From Cryptomeria japonica (lineage: Eukaryota > Streptophyta > Pinopsida > Cupressales > Cupressaceae), in contig NC_081413.1 of the NCBI RefSeq assembly GCF_030272615.1, positions 334,714,302 through 334,778,301 on the forward strand: a DNA stretch of 64,000 nt, given 5' to 3'. Below, piece by piece: positions 47,851 through 59,995 of the stretch (its first letter is position 1; each line of letters opens with the position of its first letter). The notes under the pieces are model-generated. The model was not told the origin of the DNA and made no database searches. It was given only the letters and a program-made list of their open reading frames with translations. The position numbers and the translations under genes were made by a program.

Positions 47851-50800
47851 ATGGCAAGTTTGTTAGGGAGAATATAGGTGGATAAATTTAATGGAATTAA
47901 TTTTGAGATGTGGAAGCTGAAGATGGAAGATCTTGCTAATAGATCAAAATTTGTGGGATGTTATTAACACAAATGTCTCAAGACCTGTTGATCCTATTGT
48001 GATTGCTCAATACAATGCTATGGACTGAAGAACTAAGGGTCTAATCATATTGTTCTTGGTAGACTTTATTCTAATCAATGTCCATGAAAAGAACTCTGCA
48101 TAGAATCTATAGACAAAGTTTGGTGAAATGTATCAAGCGAAATCCTTATTGAATCAAATTTTCTTAAGAAAGAAATTATATTCCTTGAGAATGGAAGAGG
48201 GTGGATGAGTTACAGACTACTTGGAAGCATTTAATATGTCGGTAGCTCAATTGGCATCTATTAGTGTTAAGATGGATGAGAAGGAGAAATGTTAGATCTT
48301 ACTTATTTCTTTGCCCGATTCTTGGGATTCTCTTGTTATGGCTATAGGTAGTACTTATGTTGTTTTGAAGTGTGAAGATGTGGTGGGTGTCCTTCTTGGT
48401 GAAGATATGTGGAGGAAGGTATCCATTAGTTTGAAGGAATCCCTAACTATCCATGGAAGACCTAAGGAAAAAGGCAAGAAGAATGAGAAGCGTAATAAAT
48501 ACAAATCTAGAGAAATTAAAATCTCATGGAAAGTCCAAAGTTATCTATTGGAATTGCAGTAAACTAGGAGACATTTGTAAGGACTACAAAGAAGAAAAGA
48601 AGAAGAAAAATAAGAAGTATGATTCTGATTATGAGTCTGAGAAGGAAGATGGTGATGCATTCATTGCAGCTTTGGCTACTCATACAGGTAATGATGCATG
48701 GTTAATTGACTCAGGTGCATCTTTTCATATGACTTCCAATAAAGATTGGGTTTTTAAATATGAGGAATTTAATGGAGATAAGGTGTACTTGGGTAATGAT
48801 TCACATTTAGATATTGTTGGTCATGGTAAAGTTAGGATCATGTTTCCTGATGGTAGAATAAAAAGGATTGGCAGTGTGTTGCATATCCTTGGATTAAAAT
48901 GAAATTTATTATCTATGAGGAAATGGATAGATGTGGGTGTGTAAGTAGTCCTTTTTGATGCAGGATGTAAAATGATTAAGGGTGATATGGTGATTTCTAG
49001 AGGTGTCAAATTTGGCACTTTGTATAAGCTAGAGGCATAAATTATTGAGTGTAATAGCACTTTTGTAAAAATTAAATCTATGGACACTTCGTCGAAAGAT
49101 TTGAGGGTTTCACCTTCAACAGATGGACAAGGCTTTTGGGTACCTAAGGGTGCTCTTTATTCTGAAGCAAAGTTACCTGCAGAGAAGACTATGTTATGGC
49201 ACTAGAGGCTTGGCCACATTGGAGAAAAGGGTCTGAGGACCTTGAAAAATAAAAACCTTGTTGAAGGTTTGAATTATTGTAATCTTGACTTTGATTTTTG
49301 TGAGAATTGCATTTATATAAAGTAAAACCACATTCAATTTTACTCGAGTTCTCATAAATCTTGTGGTGTTTTAGATCTTATTCATTCTTATGTGTTTGGT
49401 CCTATAGATATTCCTTCATTGGAAAATCCACATATTATGTTTCATTTATTGATGATTTTAGTAGAAGGACGTGAGTATACTTTCTAAAGAGTAAATGTAA
49501 ATTTTTTAGTCATTTAAAAAAATTTAAAGCAATGGTTGAGTTGCAGACTAGAAAGAAAATGACGTGTTTGAGGATTGATGATGGTGGTGAATTTTTCTCT
49601 AATGATTTTGATAATTCTATAAAGACTATGGCATTAATAGACTAAAGACAACTCTGTATTCTCCATTGCAGAATGGACTCGCAAAAAGAATGAATAGGAC
49701 ACTGTTGGAGAAGGATAGGGTATGCTAAGTGGTTCTCGTCTAGAACAAACATTTTGGGTTGAAGTTGTTGTCATTGCTTGCTACCTGATTAACAGGTCTC
49801 CTACATTAGCTCTTGTTGATAAAATGCCTATGGAAGCATGGTCAGGTCACAACCCTTAATTGAGATATCTTTGAGTTTTTGGTTGTGAGGCATATGCACA
49901 TGTGCCAAAGGAGAGGCAAAAAAAGTTGGAGAACAAGGTTGTGAAATGTATCTTCATCAATTATAATTATGGTGTGAAATGATACAAGATTTGGGACCAT
50001 GTTCTACAAAAGGTAATTCATAGTAGAAGTTTTATTTTTAGAGAAATTAAGTATCCTTCTATTATATTGTAGCCAAAATAGAATAAGAAGGAAGATGTGA
50101 TTCAATTCCCTTCTATGCCTGAAAGAGTTGAATCGAGACCACTTGATAGGCAAGAAGTTGAGGAGAGCTCATCTAGCTCTGAATCTTTAGAAGAGGGGGA
50201 AGAACATCCAACTCATCTTGTTTGAAGGTCTACAAGACATAGACAACCACCTAAAAGGTATTTACCTGATGATTGGAGATTTTTTTTTTCTTTGAATACT
50301 AATATGGATGAACCTGGATCTGCAGAAGAGGCATTATGTATGAATGATGCAAAATTCTAGAATATTTCTATGGAAGAAGAAATGGAAGCTTTGAAAAAGA
50401 ATGACATATGGGATCTTGTACCATTGCTTGAAGGATGAAAACCTATTGGTTGTAAATGGGTGTTCAAGATAAAGATTAGTTTAGATGGAGGCATTGAGAA
50501 GTATAAAGCAAGATTGGTTGAAAAAATCTACTCTTATGATAGGGTGTTGATTATGGTGAGATATTTTCTCTTGTTGCAAAAATTACATCCATTAGATTTT
50601 TTCTTTCTATTGTTGCTGCTAACGATTTAGAGGTTCAGAAAATGGATGTGAAAATTGCTTTCCTTCATCGTGATTTGGAGGAAGATATTTATGTGACACA
50701 TTCAGAGCACTATATGGTGAAAGGTAAAAAAAAATCGGTTTGTAAATTAAAGAAATCTCTTTATGGCCTCAAACAAAGTCCTAGGATGTGGTACCATAAA

Positions 50801-51890
50801 TTTCATACATATGGGTTGAGTTTGGGATTTGAGCATTTTAAATCAAATCATTGTGTTTATTATAAATCTGATGGTGAATATTTTATGTACATTGCATTAT
50901 ATGTTGATGATATGTTATTCATTGGTAAAGGGAAAGGCATGATTTCAAAACTAAACTCTTAACTCGCTACTAAATTTGAAATGAAAGATCTTAGTGCAAA
51001 AAAACTCATTTTTTGGGATGGAAATTAGAAGAGATAGAGCGAACAGAAAGCTATGGCTAGGCCAAAGTAAGCATGTGAATTCAGTTTTACGAAGGTTCAA
51101 CATGCAGGATTGTAGACCATTGTGTGTTCCTTTTATAGTTGGAATGAAACTATCTATTTCAAAGTGTCCTACATCTCCATTAGAGATGGAATACATGAGT
51201 AGAGTACCTTACTAGAGTGCAGTTGGAAGTTTGATGTATATTATGGTTTGTACTAGACCAGACATTGCCCACACAATGGGAGTTCTTTCCAGATATATGC
51301 TTAATCCTGGTAGAGTTCATTGCGATGCAGTCAAAGGAGTCTTCAGATATTTGAAGGGTACCTCAGAGTATTATTTGTGTTATCATCATAATTTGGCTGG
51401 AGACATGGTTTCCCTTGATATTCATAGTAATGTGGATTCAGACTGGGTAGGTTATATTCATAGTAGAAGATCCACCAGTGCTTATGTGTTTACTTTATTT
51501 AGTGGTGTGATTAGTTGGATGAGTAAGTGATGGGTTGTGGTTGCTTTGTCCACTACAAAAGTAGAGTATATGGAAGCAACTCATTCTTGTAAAGAAGCCA
51601 TTTGTCTTAAGAGATTGTGTTCAAATATTGGAATAAAACAAGGTGCAATGATAGTTTATTGTGATAGTCAGAGTATGATTTTCCTAGCTAAGAACCTGAC
51701 ATTTCATGCCTAGACCAAACACATTGATGTTTAGTATCATTTTGTCATAGTTATGGTCGAAGATGGCAAGGTGAAGTTGGTTAAGGTAGAAACTTTGATG
51801 AATGTTGCAGATTCTTTAACTAAGGCTATGAACACAAAGAAGTTCAAATGGTGTTTGGAGTCTATGAGCCTTATGTCTCCTAGCAATTAA
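47851..51890 (+). pseudogene. gag-pol: Copia gag-pol polyprotein, broken
   Basis: It starts at ATG 47851 (MASLLGRI*VDKFNGINFEMW), typical for the UBN2-type gag. Gag continues VTDYLEAFNMSVAQL and ILLISLPDSWDSL. The knuckle (about 48540-48590) reads YWNCSKLGDICKDY with missing Cys/His residues. Protease is AWLIDSGASFHMTSN (48700). A GAG-pre-integrase HxRLGHIGEKGLRTLKN lies at about 49205. The integrase core (49350-49850) is heavily frameshifted, with DDGGEFFSN at about 49580. RT has MDVKIAFLHRDLEEDIYV (50642), KKSLYGLKQSPRMWY and YVDDMLFIGK. RNase H has RYLKGTSEYYLCY, SDWVGY, STTKVEYMEATHS, and the end is TKHIDVxYHF...SPSN with TAA 51888-51890. It has many stops and frameshifts. Confidence 0.9.
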
Positions 51891-51944
51891 TTTATTGTGT
51901 TGATACTCCCTTTGCTCTTGCAAGGTGTTCGACAAGTGGTAGAA

Positions 51945-52840
51945 TGTTGGGAAAATGGTATGTCAACCTTGCATTTACATGAGGTTACTATTTATATTAA
52001 GTTTTCATTTAAGATTGAAATGGTGTGAAATTCTCCCCAAAGCTTCAGATTTGCTAGATAAGCATGCTGATAAATTTTCATTGTAAGATCATAGCTAGTT
52101 TTGAATATATTAAATTTTCCATTTTTGGAAGGTGCAACGAAAGGTTTAAATTTAATTTTGATAACTTTAGAGCCTTCAAAACATCTTTAAAAGTGGGTGT
52201 AACCAGTATATTAGGTTACGAGGTGATAGAGCACTTCATGATCTTTTCGACGCATCAAACTGTTTGTTAATCCAACATTTGGTTCACAAGTTATGACCTT
52301 TGGAAGTTTGGACTCCTAGAATAGGAAATATAAAATGCATCGCACACATAAATGAGTTGTAAAAGAGAGGAACACATGTTGATGTGTGTTTTGACACATT
52401 ATAGGGCATCTAGAATGAAGATAAGGTTGGCTCCACTTTATTGGGTGCTTTTAGCCCATGGTTTTGTAGTACCATTTGACAGTTTCTTGTTTTACATCTC
52501 CTATATATGAGGTGGGTGAGATAGAGGCTATGTGTAAAAGTCTTATGGCTATTGAGTTACCTTTGAATCTCTAATTTTTGGTACTCCTATGAATATATTA
52601 CTTTGTAAGTATATTGTAATCTATTATTGATTGTTGAATAATATATTGAGCTTCTTTTAGAGTGTGGGGTTTTTCTCCCAAAAGGGTTTTCCCCACGTCA
52701 TTCACTGTGTTGTGGTATGCATGTTATTATGTCTATTTCTATTAAGTTTTTGTAACTATTGTAATGATCTATAAAAAAATTTGCATTACCCGCTTCTCGA
52801 GGTTAGTGAGGAATTTTTTCCACCACTTAAATTCCTTACA
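51945..52840 (+). repeat. 3' LTR of copia element
   Basis: It follows a degraded PPT-like CAAGTGGTAGAA. It starts TGTTGGGAAAATGG and ends TTCCTTACA, paired with 46826-47726. Confidence 0.9.
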
Positions 52841-55800
52841 AATCATACCCACAAAAACTAAGACATCATTGCCTACAACATAAAATTTCTCAATGAGTGA
52901 TCTTGACTCAACAACTTTAGGGGCGATACTTTTCAATGTTTGTTCATCTATTGACTCAACATCTATGCTCAACTTTTGAGCATCTACAATAAAATGGAGA
53001 GTTTTCCTCAAAGATGTAACAATGGCCTTGACCTTATCCCCATATGAGGTGTACAACTGTAAGAGTATGGGAAGGAAGCTATTTGTGGCTCACACAATTT
53101 GCAATTGTTGGACCTCAATGTGTCTATTTTTTAATTTCTTCCTACAATTCACTAATAATCACTAGATTGTTTGAATTCTCATGGCACTATGCTACTTTTT
53201 TTTGGTCTCATTCTTACAAAGAAGACTTTATCATCATCTTGTGCCATTTTTAGTATCAACCAAGATTCAAGCCTCTTCAAGATTCTTCTAGGATTGTGCT
53301 TCTTTGGACTGTAATTGTTGTTGCACCTGGGCATGCATGTTCAATGCATTTTTAAGTTCTTGTTGAAATTAATTCAACTCTTGTATTTAATCGTGCATTT
53401 TCCATCCTTCCATCTCTTTGGTGTCTTTCTCTATTTTCATTTGGGCTTGCATATTAGTTATTTCTTTTTTGAGCTTGCTTTTCTATGTTCGTTCATTTTG
53501 TTGGAATTGATTTTGTAAGTCTACAGCTTCAGAAAGGCTCTTTAGTGCTTGTATAAATTCATGTTCTTTGTCTTGCAATTTTTGGTCCAAGTCTTCCATT
53601 TCCTTTGCTTTTGCATCAATCCTAGTTGTAGTGTCATCTAGCTCAACTTGAATTATAGCTTTCTCTACTTATTCTTTCAAAGAGTTGTTGGTATCTTTTC
53701 TTGTTGCTCCTTCAAGCATACAATTTATGCATCTTTTGTTCTAACCTTGGCTTGCTTGCTTTCAACTCTTATTCTCAAGTTTTTTAATTCATTCTTTTTC
53801 TTAGCCAATCATTGGCTTTATTTGAGGAAGTCAAAATTCACCACCTTTTGTGTTTCCTCTATGAACTCTAGTTTGCCCTAGGAATAGGTTAGGCTCATGT
53901 TAATCCTGATAGCATGTAGTGTGTAATCCTCTAGTCGCATCTGGCTTTGAGTTTGATGATATTGGGCATTTTTATTTGACCATGATCATACAATGATCCT
54001 CATTGAACATGATATTCATTATGGGAGTGGCAAACTAGGCAACATCTTTCCCCTTCCTCTTCAATGACTTTTATGCCTAGAGTTACTTAGTCGCATGTGT
54101 CTGGCTATCAAAATCAGCTGGGGAGTGTATTTATTGTCCTACAAAGGGAACACTAAGAGGTAGACCAAAAGGAATATGAATCATTGGAGCCTGTGTCTAC
54201 GTCCCCACTGGATCTTTTTTGAGGAAATTTATGGTTCTCGAGGAGAATGGTAGGATACATTGCAAAGATATTAGTCTTCTCAAAGAACTTAGGACATTTG
54301 TTGGAGTAGACAAACAAGTGGATAAGGTAAAAGGTGGGGGTGTTTTGAGCAGTGCAAATGAAGAAAATATTACAGTCGATGATAACTAAGGGATAGGGAT
54401 CTGCATATATGCCTAGGTGATTTCAATACCAAAGGTGGATATTTGGCCAACAACAGGCAAGGGAAAGGTTGTGACATAGGATTGGAAAATAAGGATGTTG
54501 TGGCTATAGAAGTGACTGCAATAAGTGGGGAAAATGGTAGAGGTGACATTTCTTGTGCAATATAAAGAGAATAAGCATCCATAGATAGCAAGGAAAAATT
54601 GGGAATGGTAGGACTCACTAAATACAGGGATGAGAAAAGAAGAGGGGGAGAGAAAATTACCTATTCCATGGGAGCCATCAGGGCTTGCACAATAGTAGCC
54701 ACTTCTTCTTCCTCTAATTCCTAAAAATATATTTAATTTACTCTGTGCACTCTTTATATTTTCTCAAGAGGTGCCTTTAGGGAGTGCTTGAACTCAAAAA
54801 TTTCACTTTGGATCCATTTATGCCTCTATATTATAAGCCTAGTTTTTGGTTTTTGGGCCACTATATAGATTGTAGCTACTTGTGGAAATGAAAGTCTAGT
54901 AGCTGACATTTCTTCAAGTGTTTTCTCCATTTTCATTTGTTTAACAATGGTGACACACTCCTCTTCATCTATTTCTTCTAATGATCCTAGATATTCCTCA
55001 TCCCATCTCTTGTCGAAGACATCATCTAAGGAGTTATCTTAAAACTATGATATTATGTCTCGGAACTTTTAACAAAAGACCTAAAAAATAGCTATATTTT
55101 CTTCACTCCAATCTCATGCTAAAAACTCTTTCATGGTTGGGATCATTTTACATGTAGGCTTCATGTTGTCCAATACTATGTAAAAACTATGCCATGGAGG
55201 TCTCGGATGACCGAGCACATATGATAAATTCATGCACATTTGAGGAGTTATTATATTTGGGTTTCACGTTTGATCTCAAAGTGGTTGTAGATTATGTGTC
55301 ATAGGGATTTGCCTTCCAACCATATAATTATTTTGTTCATGATTCCACTTATCACAAATAAGATCGAGCCCCAGACGAGTGAGCTTAGTTGCTAGAAATA
55401 CTTCAACTTTTATTTTTTTTTAAATAATTTTACCTCGTGAAAGTGGAGGCTTATACACCATGGTTTTATTTCTCTTAGACCCAAAATATAAATATCAACT
55501 ATAAATATTTGTTGGAACAATTCCAAGGTGATTTTTTTGTCTATGACATAGGTTGGCAACCTAAAATGCTCCTTTGTGAATCTATGCATGCATAAAATGG
55601 TAAAATTTTCCCTACCAAAACCAATCACATGGAAGCAATCTTTCTTGCATCCATTCCATTTGATCTGTCATAAGTCTAGTAAGAGGTCTCCACTACAAAT
55701 ATTAAAGGACTGGTGGATAGAAAATGATTTGAAAAGGTGTAATAGTCAAATGTGGAAGATAAAATATAGGTCCATATAGTGTTTGGGTTCTTCCCTCATG

Positions 55801-56500
55801 ATGCATCAGAAATATTTAAATGCATATGAGAATGCCTTTGAAAGAATTAAGAATTTTGGTACAAAACATATGTAAAAAAAAGGAAGAATACATGAATGTA
55901 TATTTTTTTATGTAGTTCCATAATTGCATGAGCATGCCTCTTGCAATGATGTCCGTGAAGTAAACTAGAAGGGGTTTTTTTTATCTTTGGAGCTTTAAGC
56001 CTAAAGCAACTTGGAATTATTCCACATTGTTGTCTCAATCCATCCAAAAAATGAAAAAGAGCATAGAAAATGCTTCACTTTGGCATGCTATTTAATAATC
56101 CAAATTCTTATTTTCAAACTTCTCTACTCTAGCTAAACCTAAAGGAACACATAAAATTTCCATAATAACATCTACATTAATGATAAGTCTGAGTTCTTTT
56201 CCACTAATGGTCCATATTTTTACATCAAAATATTGCACACAAAAATCCAACATCCTAGGGCACTAATACACTAGAGGAACCATAAATGGCAGGAGACCTA
56301 AGTACCAAATTTGAACACCCATAGAACTATGCCTTTTATTTTCTTCTCTTTGAAATATTATCATTAGGGCATCATTACAAAGGTTCTTAGGGTTTGAGTA
56401 TAATTCTAGGTCATAAATGTTGTCTCAATAATCCTTCACTAGGATTGGGTTGACTAGCCTTTTGTGGTTTGTTGGATTCATAAACTTGGTGTTTTCCACC
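52841..56500 (-). pseudogene. Decayed gene of unknown family with acidic and coiled-coil regions
   Basis: Minus-strand reading, from right to left: a folded domain with conserved-looking strings (FDVKIWTISGKELRLIIN about 56215; GFGRENFTILCMHRFTKEHF about 55620), an acidic stretch (SLDDVFDKRWDEEYLGSLEE about 55015; IDEEECVTIVKQMKMEKTLEE), a coiled coil (DAKAKEMEDLDQKLQDKEHEF and KSKLKKEITNMQAQMKIEKD, about 53620-53410), and a C-terminal helical part (QKLSIDVESIDEQTLKSIAP about 52960). Stops and frame changes are frequent. At 52841 the copia LTR interrupts it, and the frame may resume left of the copia at 46825 (LVTKGWQQEEPINLLNVMQ). I do not recognise the family. It is probably transposon-borne or a dead gene copy. 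Confidence 0.45.
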
Positions 56501-57171
56501 AATGGGTTCTTAGGCATGAGGTTAGAGGAATTTTATGTATTTACAGAGGCATTTGTGTAGAATGACAGAGCCATTAAAACACTAGAACTTGGTCCCTCGA
56601 CAATCATATCTTGAATTTGCCTAGAAATATTGTTAGTGCTTCCTTTAACTTCCTTCCAAAAAATTTCTAACACTATGAAGTTTCTAAACCTTAAAACCTT
56701 CTGCAATTTTGCTCAATTTTACCCTTCTTGTCTTTCCTATAATCTCTCTCTCTAAATACATGTAAATGAATGATAATAATGAATGTATATTACTAGAACC
56801 CTTTTGGGAAAAATGCCCACATTTAATGAGGATGTACTAATAGCTTGTCATATCACCATTTTGGGAAATGTGTGTGTTACAAGAAAACAAAGAAGAGTAG
56901 AATGAGGGCTAAGTATTACATTTTGGCCCTAAGGTGTTCGGTAATATTTATTTCACTTAATGATTGCATTTTAGAAAGGGCACTATGGAGAAAATTCTAG
57001 ACAAGACACCTAGCAACTTGTACATGACAACACTTATTGAAGCAAACACACCACACAACTCAAGAAAACTACTCTACTATTTACAAGTCTAAAAAGGATG
57101 CGTTCTTTAATGAAAGTGATTTAAATTAATCCCATTAACTAGGATTTCAAGAGTGTCTCCTTATATACCTT

Positions 57172-58043
57172 CTAACACTTTAAAATTTCTTTACATTTAG
57201 TGACATGAAATGATCTTTCCCATAAGGCATCGAAATTTGTGTGTTGACCTAGCTTGGCAACACTCTCATTGTACTTCAAGACCAGATTCCATTCCCTAAA
57301 CATGAGGTTGGATGTTTTCTTGTTAAACCATTGCTTGACAAATTGTTGATTATTTACTAGGGCAATGAATGTCATTTCTTGAGACTCTTGAACATTTAGT
57401 ATTTCTGCAAGCCTTACTTTTATGGCTCCATTTTCTTTAATCTTCAGCAATTTGAGTAATTGTAGCACTAGGATTTCTATAAACATGGGGAAAAAACTTC
57501 TTTACCATAAATCATCTCATAGGGAGATGCCTTCAATAATTTATTTTGTGTAATATGGTCAACTCATAGTGTTGTTTGTAGGTGCTTATGCCATTCTTTT
57601 TTATGCTCTAAACCTATCTGCTTGATCAGTCTACTCAGGTTCTTGTTGGTTGACTCTGCTAATCAATTTCCATGTGGATAGAAGTTTGATGAAGTCTTAA
57701 TAAATATAATATGCCTTAGCACAAAGTCTAACATTTTTTATCCTACAAAGACTTGAGCATTATCAAATATGATAGTTTTGAGATATCCAACTAATAATGC
57801 CTTGAGGAAACTGACTATCTCATTTTTAGTAGCATTCTTTAAAGGTGTTTCTTTTGACCATCTGATAAAATAGTTTGTTGCAGTTAGGATCCACTTGTGT
57901 CCAACATTGGAGACTAGACTGATCATCCCAATGAAGTCTAAACCCTACTAAGCAAAGGGTTCATCTATCAGTAGCACTCTTTAAAGGCATTGCTTCTTAC
58001 CATTTGGTAAAGTAGTTTGTTGCAGTTAGGATCTATAATGCCC
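57172..58043 (-). pseudogene. Element G: Tat-like integrase remnant with local duplication
   Basis: Minus strand: QGLDFIGMISLVSN, KWILTATNYFIRWSKETPLK (the catalytic Asp of ATDYF is Asn), TIIFDNAQVFVG, a decayed central part, HITQNKLLKASPYEMIYGK (about 57550-57490), then the C-terminal domain NNQQFVKQWFNKK and FREWNLVLKYNES, FDALWERSFHV (57486-57172). Stops such as the TGA in TTL*VDHI stand where Trp is expected. Just upstream (57957-58043) is a second partial copy of the core start with NYFTKW-like sequence. No LTR or RT is attached. Confidence 0.75.
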
Positions 58044-59125
58044 AACATTTTCTTAGGCAAAAAGTAAACAATTTTTTATTTTTATTTTTAATATATATAA
58101 CAATGTGGGTGAACTCACAATAATGGTTCCCACTTTTTTGCCACTTTTGACACTGAGATGAACATTTTTAAAATAATCTTCAACTTCCGAGAACTATAAC
58201 TTTTAAACTATTAAAAATTTGAAGATGATGTAAATTAGTGATTTGTAGCATTTTGTCTATAGATTCTATATTTTTTTTTTTCAAATTTTGTTGAAGTATT
58301 TTATTTTATTTTTCCATCTCCCTCGAAAAGTAGTTTTTTACAACAAACTAAATTTTTTAAGAGTGATGTGCCTCCCAAAATGCATAACATTTTTTCTATA
58401 AATGATAAAAATTCAGTTCTTTTGAATTTTGGTTTGTAACATCAATATCCAAGGCTTGCAGTTGGTTTGATAGTGATATGTTGAATATTTTCATTTTATT
58501 AAGTTTTGAAGTCTGACTAGTCATAATTCAAACATAGGTTTAAGTTTGAACACATAACTTGTTCGATATATATCGAAATTCAATTTAATTTTTTTTGTTA
58601 GAAAGATGACATCAATACCTGGGGCATAGATATTTTTCAGAATTTTTTTGAATTAGTTTCCTATTTTTTCCAATGCATTGAATGGAGAAGTTCATGTTCG
58701 GTGAAAAACCAATATTCCATAAAATTAAAAAAATTAAAACATAATAAATTCACAATGTAATAAAATTATACTCATTGGAAAGCTTTCTCCAAGTACTACC
58801 ATCTAATATTTTTGGGTTATCAAGATTATTTCATTTGTGCCTTGAACCAGAGGTCCGAAGGCAAAAATTCCTCAGAACTCTGAAATTTTTTGGGAGAGAC
58901 CTCTAACAAGAGGGTTCGAATGAACACTGGTTCAAGCGAAGGGGGTTTCCCTCAAACCATAAGGGGTTCAAGCGGACCCCCCTTCGCTTGAACCCCCATG
59001 TTAAATTATGGTGCGCACATTTATGTAGCAGCCGGGTTCGAATGAACCCGACCTTTTCTAACTGTCGGCATTTCTTTAAACCCTGGCCGACTCAATTTTT
59101 TTTTTTGTACATTTAAGTAGAGTCC
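58044..59125. other. AT-rich spacer with strong hairpins near its end
   Basis: No coding motif. Two inverted repeats stand out: GGTTCAAGCGAAGGGGG (58929-58945) with its exact complement at 58978-58994, and GGGTTC-GAAT-GAACCC (59034-59049). The word GGTTCGAATGAAC also occurs at about 58914. Confidence 0.6.
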
Positions 59126-59133
59126 TATAAATA
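59126..59133 (+). promoter_or_regulatory. Candidate TATA box
   Basis: TATAAATA, about 58 bp upstream of the ATG at 59191 and preceded by the hairpin cluster. It is a reasonable core promoter by motif and spacing, without other proof. Confidence 0.4.
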
Positions 59134-59190
59134 TACATAATTTTTTTCATTTTTTAACACACAAATTATTAAAACAATTCACATTTTTGG

Positions 59191-59368
59191 ATGAAAGAAG
59201 ACATTGAAAATTATTTTGAGGGCAATAATTTGAAGATATTTGAAGGTTTTTTTAAAAGCATGGGGAACAAGAAGAGAAGGCAAAATAAGACTTCAAGGAA
59301 TTATTCTCCCGAAACGGAACAAAGATATCGAGAACAAAGAAGGAAAAGATATCATGATGCAAGTATGT
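59191..59368 (+). CDS. Candidate first exon of an unknown gene (basic N-terminus)
   Basis: From ATG 59191 the frame encodes a short acidic start followed by a very basic segment (MGNKKRRQNKTSRNYS, then EQRYREQRRKRYHD). Right after this, AAGTATGTAT offers a splice donor (GT at 59363). Beyond it the frame turns into low-complexity Phe/Tyr/Leu and looks intronic. The basic segment resembles the start of some helicase/transposase-type proteins, including Helitron helicases, but that is only an impression. No second exon is visible before the LTR at 59748. Confidence 0.3.
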
Positions 59369-59825
59369 ATTTTTATTTTTATTTCTATTTAATTTTATAT
59401 GTATTACGTACCAAAAATTGTGTTTATTTGTTAGTATTAATTAGTTAAATATTTTTAATGAAAATTAATTTAAATAATATTAATTAAATTAATTTAATTT
59501 AAATAATAATTCTATCTCAATTAATTCTAAATGATGTTATTTTTATTAAATTAATTGGAAATAGTAGGATTAAAAATAATCTCATTTTAATTGGAAAGCA
59601 TAATTAATTTGAAATAATATGTGTATTTGCAAATTTCAAATTCCATTAACTTGCTTGTTGTGTAATTGACCTTTTCTCCTATATAATTAAGTCCATTTAT
59701 AATAGATCATAGTTTTAATTTAAAATTTAGATCTTTAGGACCCCTCTTGTAATAACCCACCAAAATTAACCCAACAAAATTGAGTATTTTTTTTTCTTTT
59801 CTTTTATTATGTTTTATTCAATTGC

Positions 59826-59995
59826 ATACTCTGGGCATCCATCCAAATAGGATTGGGCAATCATCCATTCGGGATGAGCTTCTAACCATACGGGTTAGGC
59901 AATTGTCCATACGGGACGTAAATTCCATCTACCCAATACGGGATAGGCATCTACCCATACGGGGTAGGCATCTATCCAAACGGGATAGGAGATGC
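59826..59995. repeat. CCATACGGG-type minisatellite in LTR C
   Basis: About seven degenerate units of roughly 22-25 bp around the core GGCATCTACCCATACGGG. Confidence 0.7.

Larger units (their letters stand above)
46826..52840 (+). mobile_element. Ty1/copia retrotransposon (Tork-like), decayed
   Basis: A pair of ~0.9 kb LTRs (46826-47726 and 51945-52840), both starting TGTTGGGAAAATGG and ending CCTTACA, flank gag, protease, integrase, RT and RNase H in copia order. The flanking 5-mers (ACTAA left, AATCA right) do not match, so the target duplication is lost or the ends are altered. The minus-strand coding sequence on either side appears to continue across the element, so it inserted into that gene. 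Confidence 0.9.

Noticed and set aside
46821-52845. Target-site duplication for the copia element
   Set aside because: Flanking 5-mers ACTAA and AATCA do not match; not claimed.
58914-59049. GGTTCGAAT words resembling a tRNA T-arm / Pol III B box
   Set aside because: No acceptor stem, D-arm or anticodon arm can be placed around them, and no A box at the right distance; better explained as hairpins.
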